NCBI RefSeq assembly: GCF_017303055.1 | Contig: NZ_JAEKJT010000001.1 | Location: 558,001 to 622,000, forward strand | Length of the DNA stretch: 64,000 nucleotides | DNA from: Halomonas litopenaei | GTDB taxonomy: Bacteria; Pseudomonadota; Gammaproteobacteria; Pseudomonadales; Halomonadaceae | Reading direction: 5' to 3' | Part shown: piece by piece, positions 44,369-53,664 of the stretch | Numbering within the stretch: the first letter of the stretch is position 1 | How the letters are laid out: each line of letters begins with the position of its first letter | Program-made: the position numbers and the translations under genes | The notes under the pieces: model-generated | Told to the model about the DNA's origin: nothing | What the model saw: only the letters and a program-made list of their open reading frames with translations | The model's database searches: none

Positions 44369-44790
44369 GTCCATCATCCTTGTGGTGAGCAAATGCCGTG
44401 TCAGCAGGTGGCTGCTGTGAAGTGCGCGGTACGGGCCAGGGAAGACCCGAGCATCCAGCGCTACGACTGCTCGAATCAGCAAAGGTTCACCGATGGGAAG
44501 ATCGTCGACGCGGTGACCGCCAGCAGCCGATGCGTCGATAGATCCGTGGGGAAGGCAGCGAAGGGGAAAGGCAGCGAAGGGGAAAGGTGTCGTAGGAAAG
44601 ATGGCGGGGAAGGATGGCGGGGCAAATGTGCCTGTTATTGTTACCATGCTAATTAAATGCTAGTCTTCGCGGCCGCCCTGGGCGCTCATCGAGCGAAGCA
44701 TTGGGCACGTTGACCTGTGCATGGCGCATCACCGCCGCCCCCCAGGGAAGGATGACGGCGAAGTGAGCGATTTCGAGCAAGAGGAACCCC
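44369..44790. other. Intergenic region between opgD and the HlyD gene
   Basis: About 420 bases without a gene. It contains a 16-bp tandem repeat (44548-44587) and an AT-rich stretch at about 44633-44668 (TTATTGTTACCATGCTAATT region) that could hold a promoter. GAGGAA just before 44791 is the ribosome-binding site of the HlyD gene. Confidence 0.5.
44548..44587. repeat. 16-bp tandem repeat, about 2.5 copies
   Basis: GGCAGCGAAGGGGAAA units repeated in the opgD-hlyD spacer. Confidence 0.8.
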
Positions 44791-45852
44791 ATGACCCCCG
44801 ATCAGCGCTTCAAGTGGCTAGTGCGCCTGGCCTTGGGCCTGTTTGTCCTGATGTTTGGCTATTTTGTGGTGGCCGATACCTACATGCCGATGACCCCGGA
44901 AGCGCGAGTCATGCGTCCGGTCGTGCGTATTGCGCCGGAAGTCAGTGGCCCGGTGGCCCGTGTCGACGTGTCCAACAATGTCCACGTCGAGGCTGGCGAT
45001 GTGCTGTTTCGTCTGGATCCCGCGCCGTTCGAGCTGGCGCTGGAGCAGGCGCAGCTAGAGCGGGAGGCCGCGCGCCAGGAAAACGACACCCTGGGCGCGA
45101 GTATCGCCTCCGCCAGAGCGACCTTGGATGCCGCCAGGGCGCGAGCACAGGAGAGCCGCCAGGAGCGCAGTCGCGGTGAGCGTTTGATTGGCCAGGGCAG
45201 TATCTCGCGGCAGCGGCTGGATGGCCTGGTGGCCACTGATCGCCAGGCGCAGGCAGAGGTCAAGGCAGCCGAAGCGGAAGTGGCGCGCCTGGAGGTGGAG
45301 CTGGGGGCTGAAGGCGACGCCAACCTGCGCCTGCGTCAGGCCCGTAACGCGGTGGAACAGGCGCGCCTGGACCTGGAGCACACCGTGGTGCGCGCCCAGC
45401 ACTCCGGCATCATCAGTAACCTGCAGCTGGAAGTGGGCGACTACGCCACCCAGGGGCAGCCGCTGGTGGCGCTGATTTCCGACGAGCTGGACGTGATCGC
45501 TGATTTTCGCGAAAAGAGTCTGCGCAAGGTCGCGGCCGGTGATGATGCCAGGATCGTGTTTGATGGCCTGCCCGGCCAGGTGTTCAGTGCCCGGGTCGAA
45601 CAGCGTGATGCCGGTGTCCGCGATGGCCAGGTCAGCGCCGATGGCAACCTGGCGGACATACCGACCACCGACCGTTGGCTGCGCGATGCGCAGCGTCTGC
45701 GCCTGCATCTGACGCTGACCGATGATGTGCCTCAACGGCTGCCGACAGGGGCTCGTGCCACCGTGCAGCTGTTTCCCGGTGACCATCCCATCGCCCATCC
45801 GCTGGGGGCATTGCAAGTGCGGCTGATGTCCTGGCTTCACTATGTCTATTGA
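44791..45852 (+). CDS. HlyD-family periplasmic adaptor (EmrA/AaeA type)
   Basis: 353 residues. One N-terminal membrane anchor (LVRLALGLFVLMFGYFVVA), a lipoyl half-motif (RIAPEVSGPVARVDVSNNVHVEAGDVLFRLDPAPFE), a long coiled-coil hairpin (about residues 85-185, rich in A, E, R and Q) and the second lipoyl half (TVVRAQHSGIISNLQLEVGDYATQGQPLVALI). It should link an inner-membrane pump to an outer-membrane channel. It overlaps the next gene by 11 bases; the two form a pair. Confidence 0.9.
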   Translation: MTPDQRFKWLVRLALGLFVLMFGYFVVADTYMPMTPEARVMRPVVRIAPEVSGPVARVDVSNNVHVEAGDVLFRLDPAPFELALEQAQLEREAARQENDTLGASIASARATLDAARARAQESRQERSRGERLIGQGSISRQRLDGLVATDRQAQAEVKAAEAEVARLEVELGAEGDANLRLRQARNAVEQARLDLEHTVVRAQHSGIISNLQLEVGDYATQGQPLVALISDELDVIADFREKSLRKVAAGDDARIVFDGLPGQVFSARVEQRDAGVRDGQVSADGNLADIPTTDRWLRDAQRLRLHLTLTDDVPQRLPTGARATVQLFPGDHPIAHPLGALQVRLMSWLHYVY

Positions 45853-46954
45853 TCGCTCTCGATCCTCTGACAGCGCACGGTCGTCTGATACGCCCGTGCC
45901 GAGCGACACGCCCGCACCGCGGCCGTCGAAACTCAGCCGCAACGACTTGCGCCAGTGCCTGCGCATCGCGGTAGGCGCCTGGATCGGTTTTCTGGTGAGC
46001 CAGTTGATGCATTGGAACTACGGCGTCTTCTTTACCGTGTTTCCGATGTTTCTGCTGGGCATCATTCCCGTGTTCAATGCCCATGTGGTGCGTCAGTTCC
46101 TGGGCAATGCCTGTCTCAACGTGGTGGAAATCAGCCTGGTGGTGGGCCTGACCCAGCACCTTCCCGCGGTGATGACCGGCCTGGTGTTCCTGATGTTTCT
46201 GGGGCGCTTCACCTTGATGGCGCGCGGGCCGCTGTTCGTGTTTGGTGCCAATGGGGTACTGACCCTCAGCATCATGCTGCATTTTTCCAGCTATCCCGAT
46301 CTCGACCTGTTCGACCTGCTGACCAGCAATACCGTAGCCAGCCTGTTGGCGGTGGCAATCGCGGCGCTGATGCATAGCGTCTTTCCTGACGTTGACCCGC
46401 GCCAGCCGCCTCCGCCCCAGCTCAAGAGCGTGTCGCTGCAGCGTCACCAGGCATTGATTGGCGCGATTACCGCGACGCTGTCGTTTCTGGTGTTTCAGCT
46501 GCTCGATCTGCGCGATTCCCTGTCGGCGCAGATGGCGACCATCCTGATTCTGTTCGCCCTTGGCTATCACGGCGCCAAGGCGTCAGCTCATCGTCGGGCG
46601 ATAGGGACCTTGCTGGGCTGTAACCTGGCGCTGTTGCTGCAGTTGATTCTGTTCACCAAGAGCAGTCACCTGCCGCTGGTGCTGCTGGCCTACGGCATTG
46701 GCCTGCTGCTGTTTGCTCGCGAGCACGTTATCGAAAAGGCCGGGTCGGGTATCGGCTTTGGCGGGCTCACGACGCTGGGCATCCTGTTTGGCCAGTATCT
46801 TCGCCCCAACCAGGACCTGGTGGTGGATGCGCTGTACCGGTTCAGCTCGATGTGCGTCGCCCTGATGGCGACCTTGGTGGCCATGGCCGTGCTGCATCGA
46901 TTGCTGGATCTGTGGCCGGCGGTATCCAGTCGCGGCGACGACGATAAGGGCTGA
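45842..46954 (+). CDS. DUF2955/FUSC-like inner-membrane protein
   Basis: 370 residues. After a 35-residue polar start come two blocks of about five membrane spans each (GAWIGFLVSQLMHWNYGVFFTVFPMFLLG and ALIGAITATLSFLVFQLLDLRD), the layout of DUF2955 and aromatic-acid exporter-like proteins (FUSC group). With the HlyD protein it probably exports an organic or aromatic compound, as AaeAB does; that is inference. No outer-membrane factor gene is adjacent. Confidence 0.85.
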   Translation: MSIDRSRSSDSARSSDTPVPSDTPAPRPSKLSRNDLRQCLRIAVGAWIGFLVSQLMHWNYGVFFTVFPMFLLGIIPVFNAHVVRQFLGNACLNVVEISLVVGLTQHLPAVMTGLVFLMFLGRFTLMARGPLFVFGANGVLTLSIMLHFSSYPDLDLFDLLTSNTVASLLAVAIAALMHSVFPDVDPRQPPPPQLKSVSLQRHQALIGAITATLSFLVFQLLDLRDSLSAQMATILILFALGYHGAKASAHRRAIGTLLGCNLALLLQLILFTKSSHLPLVLLAYGIGLLLFAREHVIEKAGSGIGFGGLTTLGILFGQYLRPNQDLVVDALYRFSSMCVALMATLVAMAVLHRLLDLWPAVSSRGDDDKG

Positions 46955-47060
46955 GGTTTTTTGGCTGAGTGTTAGGGGGTGAGTGTCGCGGGCTGAAGAC
47001 TCCCATCGCCGGACCAGGCCTACGCGTACAGATAGGGGCCGTACCTCCACGGCCCCCTAT

Positions 47061-47123
47061 TCGACCCTTTCCGACCCCATCCGACCCTATCCGACCCTAT
47101 TCGATAGTGTGTCGATAGTGTCG
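47061..47123. repeat. 10-bp tandem repeat and a 12-bp repeat
   Basis: TCGACCCTTT, CCGACCCCAT, CCGACCCTAT and CCGACCCTAT follow each other at 47061-47100, then TCGATAGTGT-GTCGATAGTGTCG. It lies between the DUF2955 gene and the convergent beta-propeller gene. Confidence 0.85.
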
Positions 47124-47168
47124 TTCGTCACGTCCCGCTGCCGTCAGGCCGTTGGCCTCTATGCCAAT

Positions 47169-48452
47169 CTACTCCTTGCTGGCCAGCGTCTCTTCGCCCG
47201 GCACCGGTATGGTCACCAGCCCGTAGGAGTGCACCTCGGCACTTCCCGGATAGGCGTCGACCACGCTAAGGCTGCCGTCCTCTGGATCGATGCCGAAGAC
47301 CCAGGTCTTGCCGGTGTTACCGCTGATGACATTGACATAGTGGCCGTCGGCGCTCAGGTCCATGTCGGCGAAGTACTCGTTGTAGTCCTCGGCGCGGTAG
47401 GCGGCTTCCTCGAGCAGGGCGATGCTGCCATCTTCCGGGTCGATGCTATAGGTCGACAGGCTGGACGTGTGGGAGTTGGTGGTCCAGGCGTAGCGTCCGT
47501 CCGCCGAGGTGGTGACCCAGCAGGCGGCCTGCTCGCCACCCCAGATGTCGGCTCCCGTCATCACATCCGCCGACACCATGGTGAGCTGGCCGTCGGCGTC
47601 GATGTCATAGGACGACATCGAGCCGGTCTGGCCCTCGTACTCCTGCAGGAAGGGGTACTTGGCCTTGCTCTCTTCCGAGGATGGATGGAACTGATAACCC
47701 TGGGTGATATAGCGGGTCTCGGTAACCAGCAGGGTACTGTGGCCATCGGGCCGAGTGATCAGCTTGGTGCCGATGGGCAGCGCGAAGAAGCGGTCCTCCG
47801 ACAGGTGCGGCGACGGCAGGCTGGATACTGGCGTCTGCGACAGCAGGCCATCGTCGTCGACCGCGTAGACGTGCACCATTCCGGTAAGAAAGCCCACCAC
47901 GGTGAGGTACTTGCCGTCCTCGGTAAATTCCATGCTGACCGGTGAGTCGTCCAGTGCCCGCAGTGAATTGGCGAGCTCCGTCAGCTGGCCGTTTCCATCG
48001 ATGGTGAAGCCCTTGATCACGCCGGGCTCGTCGTTGGCCCCGTTGGTGCTGGCGACGTACACCAGCCCGGCATGGCCATCGATGGCCTTGGGCTTGGCCC
48101 CGCCAGCGTCAACCACGTTGTTGAGGGTAAGGGTCAAGTCGTCTTGTACGTGCAGCGATGACAGGGTGCCATCGCCGATGTTGGCCACCAGCACATTGCG
48201 GTCGTCGGCGGAGCGCCAGACGCCATAGGCCGATCCCAGCGGATCAAGGCCGCCATCCATGCCGTTGCCAGCGCCACCGGTGGGGTATTCGCCGATCTTT
48301 TCCAGGGTGCCGTCATCAAACTGACGCCAGGCCACTAGCGAGTTCTGTTGCTGATGGTTGGTGGCGACGTACACGCCCCCGGTCACTTCCTTGGCCATGG
48401 TCGGCAGGGAAACCGAGAGCAGCAGCGCTGTCATTACGACGGGTGTCTTCAT
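47169..48452 (-). CDS. Exported beta-propeller protein of unknown function
   Basis: 427 residues with a Sec signal (VVMTALLLSVSLPTMA, cut near residue 20). The mature part has repeated blade-like segments with DG turns (SYDIDADGQLTMV, GFTIDGNGQLTEL, SIDPEDGSIALL, GIDPEDGSLSVV), as in seven-bladed propellers of the lactonase/YncE type. No catalytic residues of 6-phosphogluconolactonase were recognised. GAGG precedes the ATG. It is alone in its direction; function unknown. Confidence 0.8.
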   Translation of the reverse strand: MKTPVVMTALLLSVSLPTMAKEVTGGVYVATNHQQQNSLVAWRQFDDGTLEKIGEYPTGGAGNGMDGGLDPLGSAYGVWRSADDRNVLVANIGDGTLSSLHVQDDLTLTLNNVVDAGGAKPKAIDGHAGLVYVASTNGANDEPGVIKGFTIDGNGQLTELANSLRALDDSPVSMEFTEDGKYLTVVGFLTGMVHVYAVDDDGLLSQTPVSSLPSPHLSEDRFFALPIGTKLITRPDGHSTLLVTETRYITQGYQFHPSSEESKAKYPFLQEYEGQTGSMSSYDIDADGQLTMVSADVMTGADIWGGEQAACWVTTSADGRYAWTTNSHTSSLSTYSIDPEDGSIALLEEAAYRAEDYNEYFADMDLSADGHYVNVISGNTGKTWVFGIDPEDGSLSVVDAYPGSAEVHSYGLVTIPVPGEETLASKE

Positions 48453-48579
48453 AGGGGTGCCTCTTCCTCGGCCTGCTCCTGGGGCTGCCCGTCAAACTGT
48501 GCTCGACAGGCGCTTAGTTCAGGTAAATCTTAGGCAAGAATGGCGGCCATGAAGGCTTTTAACTGTCGTCAAACGAGCG

Positions 48580-48775
48580 TTGCTCGCGGAAGATGCGCAA
48601 TTCCGTGCTACGGCTAGGCGATGTCCGAAAAGTCGGCGAGCGAAGGTTAGACAAGGCAAAAATCGGTGAAAAAGCGCAGTTTACGGGGTGTAAATGAGCA
48701 TTTTGACCGGGCTGGCGCACCAGCCTATTTTTAACGCTGTATTACCGAGCGCAGGCACTTTTCAGACGAGCCCTG
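48580..48775. repeat. Probable dispersed repeat overlapping the lysR 3' end
   Basis: An AT-richer segment with the hairpin GGCTGG-CGCA-CCAGCC (48710-48725) followed by TATTTTTA on the plus strand. The segments GGCAAAAATCGGTGAAAAAG and GTGTAAATGAGCATTTTGA look like a repeat that I recall from gammaproteobacterial genomes; only one copy lies in this window, so the repeat status is unproven. On the minus strand it encodes the last 12-13 residues of the LysR protein. Confidence 0.45.
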
Positions 48776-49723
48776 CGGCTCCTGGGACAGGGCGCGGCGG
48801 TCCCACGGCGGCGGGTCCCCGACCTGTTCCGTGACGTAGTCGACGAACAGCGCCACCTTGCGCGGCCCCAGGCGAGACGCGGCGTAAAGCAGGTGAATGG
48901 ACCGCTCTTCCGGGGCCACCTCCCACTGCCATTCGTTAAGCAGCGCTACCAGGCTGCCTTCATCCAGCTCCTTGGCGATCATCCAGGATGGAAACAGCAC
49001 GATGCCCTGGCCCAGTACCGCGGCGTGGCGAAGGCTCGGCGCGTCGTCACTGTGCAGCGAGCCGTCCACGTCCAGGCGCTGAAAGTCCGCCGCGCCAGGT
49101 TGGCGCCAGAACCAGCGCTGGCGGCCGTACTCACCCTGGTAGCGCAGGCAGTCGTGGTCGAGCAGGGCGGCCGGAGATGTCGGGGTGCCAGCTGTCGCGA
49201 GGTAGTCAGGAGACGCCGCCACGATATAGCGCATGGGCGCCAGCGTGCGTGCGACCAGGTTGGAGTCGGTCAGTGGGCCGACGCGGAAGGTCACGTCGGC
49301 TGCGCTGCGCACCGGATCGACGAACTGGTCGGTCAGGCGTAGTTCTGTCGTGACCTTGGGGTAGCGCCGGGAGAAGCCACGAATCAACGGCACGACCTGG
49401 CGCTCGCCAAAGGCGACCGGGGCGTTGATGGTGAGGGTGCCGGCCGGTTCATCCTTGGCCGCGGTGATGTTCTCCGTGGCCGCGTCCAGGTCGGCAAGCA
49501 CAGGACGAATCGCCTCGATGTAGTGCTTGCCTGCCTCGGTCAGCTCCACCGCGCGGGTGTGTCGGTGGAACAGGGCTTGCCCCAGGCTGCGCTCCAGCGT
49601 CTGAATCTGCCGTGAAATGGATGACACCGCACGATGGCTGCGGTGTGCCGCGGCGGTGAAGCCGCCAGCATCCACGACCAGCCGAAAGGTGCGTAGCGCG
49701 TTCAGGTCAACGTTGCCTTTCAT
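48731..49723 (-). CDS. LysR-family transcriptional regulator
   Basis: 330 residues from ATG 49723 (AAAGG eight bases upstream); ATGs at 49741/49744 would add six or seven. The N-terminal winged helix VDLNALRTFRLVVDAGGFTAAAHRSHRAVSSISRQIQTLERSLG is followed by a sensor domain (GTLTINAPVAFGERQVVPLIRGF). The C-terminal tail SSEKCLRSVIQR appears to come from the repeat that carries the stop codon. It is divergent from the oxidoreductase gene at 49825, the usual arrangement for a LysR target. Confidence 0.9.
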   Translation of the reverse strand: MKGNVDLNALRTFRLVVDAGGFTAAAHRSHRAVSSISRQIQTLERSLGQALFHRHTRAVELTEAGKHYIEAIRPVLADLDAATENITAAKDEPAGTLTINAPVAFGERQVVPLIRGFSRRYPKVTTELRLTDQFVDPVRSAADVTFRVGPLTDSNLVARTLAPMRYIVAASPDYLATAGTPTSPAALLDHDCLRYQGEYGRQRWFWRQPGAADFQRLDVDGSLHSDDAPSLRHAAVLGQGIVLFPSWMIAKELDEGSLVALLNEWQWEVAPEERSIHLLYAASRLGPRKVALFVDYVTEQVGDPPPWDRRALSQEPQGSSEKCLRSVIQR

Positions 49724-49824
49724 GCAATAAACCTTTGCCATCATAGCGATTGTCGCAAGTGTTTATAGGTGCACAATGGGACACCGTCAATCCACAACGA
49801 CGGCTACCGTCTAGGGATATCTTC

Positions 49825-50892
49825 ATGCAGAAAGGCAACGCACTTGTTGTCGGTGCGACCGGCATCACCGGTGGCAACCTCGCCCAGTACCTCGTCGCCA
49901 GTGGCTGGACCGTCTACGGCATGTCGCGCAGTGGCACCACCACCAGCGGCGTCATCCCGGTCGCGGCTGACCTGCTCGATCCGCAGGCCACCGCCGACGC
50001 CCTGGCAGGGCTGCCGATCAGCCACGTGTTCTACTGCACCTGGACACAGCGCAGCACGGAGCGGGAAAACGTCGAGGCCAATGGCGCCATGATGAATCAC
50101 CTGTTCGCCGCGCTGGACCCTGCGCGCCTCGAGCACGTGTCTCTGGTGACGGGCACCAAGCAGTACCTGGGATCCTTCGAAGCCTATGGCAGCGGCCAGG
50201 TGGAGACGCCGTTTCGCGAGTCCGCTGAGCGGGTGCCGGGTCCCAACTTCTACTACACCCTGGAAGACATCATGCTGGAGGTGGCGGAACGCTACGGCAT
50301 CCGCTGGAACGTGCACCGTCCCCATACGGTGATCGGCTACGCCTCCGGCAACCTCATGAACATGGGCACCACGCTTGCGGTGTATGCCTCGATCTGTCGG
50401 GCCACCGGTCGGCCGTTCATCTTCCCGGGGTCACAGCAGCAGTGGAACTACCTGACGGACCTGACCGATGCCCTGCTGTTGGCCCGCCAGATGGAATGGG
50501 CCGCGCTGGCGCCGGGAGCGGCCAACCAGGCCTTCAACACGGTCAACGGTGACACCTTTCGCTGGCGCCGGATGTGGCGGGAGATTGGCGAGTACTTCGG
50601 CCTCGAGGTGGGCGAATGCCCCCAGACCCCACAGCCTCTGGCAGAGCAGATGGCCGGTATCGAGGACACCTGGAAGGACATTGCCAAGCGCCATGACCTG
50701 GTCCAGGACGATGTCAGCAAGCTGGCGTCCTGGTGGCACACCGACGGCGACCTTGGCCGCACCCAGGAGTGCGTGAACGATATCAACAAGAGCCGCGAGT
50801 TTGGCTTCCACGAGCATCGCGAGACCCGGGCGGTCTTCCTCGACCTGTTCGACCGCTTGATCGCGGAGCGGGTGATTCCACCGGTGGCGTAA
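49825..50892 (+). CDS. SDR-family oxidoreductase (PRISE/progesterone 5-beta-reductase-like)
   Basis: 355 residues from ATG 49825 after AGGG. The NAD(P)-binding loop ALVVGATGITGGNLAQYL is at the N-terminus; HVFYCTWTQRSTERENVEANGAMMNHL and the sequence around GTKQYLGSFE and FYYTLEDIMLE (Tyr replaces the usual YxxxK) are typical of bacterial PRISE-type enone reductases. Substrate unknown, possibly an enone. Probable target of the divergent LysR protein. Confidence 0.85.
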   Translation: MQKGNALVVGATGITGGNLAQYLVASGWTVYGMSRSGTTTSGVIPVAADLLDPQATADALAGLPISHVFYCTWTQRSTERENVEANGAMMNHLFAALDPARLEHVSLVTGTKQYLGSFEAYGSGQVETPFRESAERVPGPNFYYTLEDIMLEVAERYGIRWNVHRPHTVIGYASGNLMNMGTTLAVYASICRATGRPFIFPGSQQQWNYLTDLTDALLLARQMEWAALAPGAANQAFNTVNGDTFRWRRMWREIGEYFGLEVGECPQTPQPLAEQMAGIEDTWKDIAKRHDLVQDDVSKLASWWHTDGDLGRTQECVNDINKSREFGFHEHRETRAVFLDLFDRLIAERVIPPVA

Positions 50893-50917
50893 GCCAACAT
50901 CGCTGTCGCCGCACGTT

Positions 50918-50945
50918 CGGGCCAGGCCATAACAGGCCTGGCCCG
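50918..50945. terminator. Terminator between the oxidoreductase gene and umuC
   Basis: CGGGCCAGGCC and GGCCTGGCCCG form a perfect 11-bp stem around ATAACA, followed by CTTGTGTTTT. It separates the convergent oxidoreductase and umuDC transcripts. Confidence 0.85.
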
Positions 50946-50969
50946 CTTGTGTTTTGCCCCTGGGACTGC

Positions 50970-52238
50970 CTATAGCCTGGCGACCGGCAGCTCGTCCCAG
51001 CGGGTGGTGTAGCGGGGTGTGCGGTGTTCGCACTTCAGTTGCCAGGCGGCGTTGTCACTGGCCTTGCCGAGGCTCAGTGCGCCGCGTCCGTGCTTGCGGT
51101 TGATCGCGTCCAGAGTATCCATCAGGCGTTCATTGCGCTGGGTATCGGCGCTTTCGCTGGCGAAGATGTCATGCTGCAGGGTGGCCTTGTCCTGCAGGTC
51201 GAGGAGCATCACCCCCGCCTTCATGTACTGGTGGCCCTGGCGATGCATGCGTGCCAGCGCCTGGGTCGCGGTGGCCACTATGGCCAGGCTGTCGTCGCTG
51301 GCGGTAGGGAGTGGCACCACCAGCGACGGATGATGCTGGGGTTGGTCGGGGCGGTGGCGATTGGTACGCAGAAAGACCTGCACCGCTCGGGCAACGCTGC
51401 CCTGGCGGCGAAGCTTTTCAGCACCGCGCGTGGCGTGGGCGCGCACGGCCTGGCGCAACTGCTCCAGGTCCCCGGTGGGGCGCCCGAAGGAACGGCTGGT
51501 CATGATGCGCTCCCTGGGGACATCGCTGTCTTCCGGGGCCAGGCAAGACTCTCCTCGTAGCTCGCGCACGGTGCGCTCCATCACCACGCTGAAGTGGCGG
51601 CGCACGTGCTTCGGGTCTGCTTCTCGCAACTGCCAGGCCGTGTGGATGCCAAGCGTTGCCAAGCGCGCCGCACTGCGGCCGGCCACGCCCCACACCTCGG
51701 CCACCGGCAAGTGCTCCAGCCAGCGTTGGGTGTCTGTGCTGTCTGCTTCCATCAGGCAGACGCCATGGCCGTTGGGGTCCTTCTTGGCGCGATGGTTGGC
51801 AATCTTGGCCAGGGTGCGGCTGCTGGCAAGACCCACGCCTACCGGTATCCCGGTATGCCGCTGCACCGTGCGTCTCAATTCAACACAGTGGCCGATCAGG
51901 TGATCGCTGGCGAAGCCCTCGAAGTCCAGAAAGGACTCATCGATGCTGTAGACCTCTACCTGGGGGCAGAAGGTGTTCAGGGTCTCCACCACTCGTCGTG
52001 ACATGTCCCCGTACAAGGTGTAGTTGCTCGACAGCAGGACGCATTGGCGCTTCAGGCGCTGGTCGATCTGGAAGGCGGGGATGCCCATGGGCACGCCGAG
52101 ATCCTTGATTTCCTGACTGCGAGCGATGACACAGCCATCGTTGTTGGACAGCACCGCCACCGGCTTGCCGCGCAGGCGCGGATCAAACACCCGCTCGCAG
52201 CTGACGTAGAAATTGTTGCAGTCGACCAGCGCGATCAT
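50970..52238 (-). CDS. umuC: DNA polymerase V catalytic subunit UmuC
   Basis: 422 residues from ATG 52238, which overlaps the umuD stop by four bases. Y-family translesion polymerase: [19 protein letters not shown] (catalytic Asp, steric gate), [11 protein letters not shown] (catalytic acidic pair), a helix-hairpin-helix thumb around [12 protein letters not shown] and a C-terminal DUF4113 segment ([23 protein letters not shown]). Acts on damaged DNA with cleaved UmuD. The intact set of motifs suggests it is functional. Confidence 0.96.
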   Translation of the reverse strand: MIALVDCNNFYVSCERVFDPRLRGKPVAVLSNNDGCVIARSQEIKDLGVPMGIPAFQIDQRLKRQCVLLSSNYTLYGDMSRRVVETLNTFCPQVEVYSIDESFLDFEGFASDHLIGHCVELRRTVQRHTGIPVGVGLASSRTLAKIANHRAKKDPNGHGVCLMEADSTDTQRWLEHLPVAEVWGVAGRSAARLATLGIHTAWQLREADPKHVRRHFSVVMERTVRELRGESCLAPEDSDVPRERIMTSRSFGRPTGDLEQLRQAVRAHATRGAEKLRRQGSVARAVQVFLRTNRHRPDQPQHHPSLVVPLPTASDDSLAIVATATQALARMHRQGHQYMKAGVMLLDLQDKATLQHDIFASESADTQRNERLMDTLDAINRKHGRGALSLGKASDNAAWQLKCEHRTPRYTTRWDELPVARL

Positions 52239-52720
52239 GACGGCGTGCCCTGGTAGGCCGAGCTGGCATGACGGCGGGACGTCCCTTGCGGCAGCGCATG
52301 GATGCTGTGCGTCACCACTCCCCATACATCGCAGTCGTGGCCGTTCAGGGCAATCGGCGGGTAGGCCTCGTTGGCCGCCAACAGATAGGGCCGGTCGCCC
52401 AGCTTGCCCAGCTGCTTGCAGGTCAGCTCACCGTCCACGCTGGCGATCAGCACCGCGCCCTGGCGCGGCTCCAGCGACCGGTCGACGATCAGCAGGTCGC
52501 CGTCGAAGATGCCGAGTTCCTTCATCGACTCGCCCTTGGCGCGCAGATAGAAGGTCGAGCTGGGGTGGGGCACCAGGTGCGCCACCAGATCGAGCTGGCC
52601 TTCCAGATAGTCATCCGCCGGCGATGGAAAGCCCGCGCGAACCTCGCCAGCCGCCAACGGCAGCGGAGCCCGCGGCGCCCGCTCATCCACCCGACCCAGC
52701 ACCTCGAGATGCACCGTCAT
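52235..52720 (-). CDS. umuD: UmuD, self-cleaving subunit of DNA polymerase V
   Basis: 161 residues from ATG 52720 after GAGG. S24-type peptidase fold: cleavage site Ala29-Gly30 in [12 protein letters not shown], nucleophile Ser65 in KGESM and general base Lys102 in DGELTCKQL. The Ser-Lys spacing of 37 equals that of E. coli UmuD. The self-cleaved form, triggered by RecA filaments, binds UmuC. The LexA box is 76 bases upstream. Confidence 0.95.
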   Translation of the reverse strand: MTVHLEVLGRVDERAPRAPLPLAAGEVRAGFPSPADDYLEGQLDLVAHLVPHPSSTFYLRAKGESMKELGIFDGDLLIVDRSLEPRQGAVLIASVDGELTCKQLGKLGDRPYLLAANEAYPPIALNGHDCDVWGVVTHSIHALPQGTSRRHASSAYQGTPS

Positions 52721-52795
52721 GGTTCCGCCCTCATCGGTATAGCCAAACGAGCAACAAGATTGATGTGGTGCATGGTGCCTCCCGCAACGGATAGA

Positions 52796-52815
52796 TACTG
52801 TTCGTATGTACAGTA
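52796..52815. promoter_or_regulatory. LexA (SOS) box of umuDC
   Basis: TACTGTTCGTATGTACAGTA fits the gammaproteobacterial consensus TACTG-TATATATATA-CAGTA with both CTG/CAG half-sites and correct spacing. Confidence 0.93.
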
Positions 52816-53664
52816 TCAGCAGCAGAAAGCCTCCGCCAGCCAGGCAGCACCCGGACCAAAGTTGGCTTGGTGGCCCTTTGGCGTGTCCCGGCGGGGTGGG
52901 TGGGGAGGGAGAGTCGGATGGCAGGACAAAACGGGTAAGGTGGGAAGAGGCGGATGGCAGGACAGGATGGGTGAGGCGAGAAAGGGTAGTTGTAGGAGTC
53001 ATCTGAACTGATGTCGACGCCGGATGTGTTGGATAAGCGACTGCTTACTTGTGGAGGTGATTGTTTCGCGGCGTTTTTCCTAGAATTAAGTATGTAAGAA
53101 GGGATGTAACTGTGTGTCACATCTGTTTGCCGTAAACAAACGAGATTTTAACGTTCTTAGTACATCGAAGTTTGTCGTCGTAATTAGACAAAAGGAAGGG
53201 GGCGAAAACTGGCGACATGGCTTGTTTCGCAGTAGTCTTCGAAAAACTGTGCTGTTTTTGGCGGTGTGTTTGTACCGGGTAGGCTGGCAATGGGAGTAGT
53301 AGGGGGAGGGCGCATGCGGAATGAGATACAGATGAGTTGTACAAGGTGACCGCTTTCGACATGAAGCTGACATGGCGGCAAAGGCCGACAGCTTGTTCAT
53401 TGAGGGGGTAGCATGCACTATCACTAATGACAGGTAGACGAGTTATACTTAAGTTTCTATAGTTAGAGCCTGAGGGGCTCTTAATGAGAAGAGCATAACA
53501 TTCTTAGACGCGTGCTCGTGGAAGTAGATAAATGAGCGATCTTTCGAATACCTGTTAACTGCTCAGTTTGATTTTCTACGTATACTCCGGTTCTTCAGGA
53601 TGGTTTATTTTGGCTAAAGAGGCGATGAAATTTTGCGATTATACTTGTTAAGAGATTCGCACGT
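52816..53664. other. Start of the AT-rich island, no supported gene
   Basis: About 850 bases. Up to about 52990 the DNA is G-rich low-complexity; beyond that the base composition drops sharply toward A+T. A minus-strand frame of 112 codons (53086-53424) has no protein-like features. A segment at 53262-53375 is related to one at 59403-59560. Confidence 0.5.

Noticed and set aside
47061..47123. Possible CRISPR array
   Set aside because: The units are 10 bp without spacers, no cas genes lie near, and repeats are directly adjacent.
53086..53424. 112-codon minus-strand ORF at the island edge
   Set aside because: No ribosome-binding site, Ser/Pro/Tyr-rich low-quality translation, and overlap with a diverged repeat.
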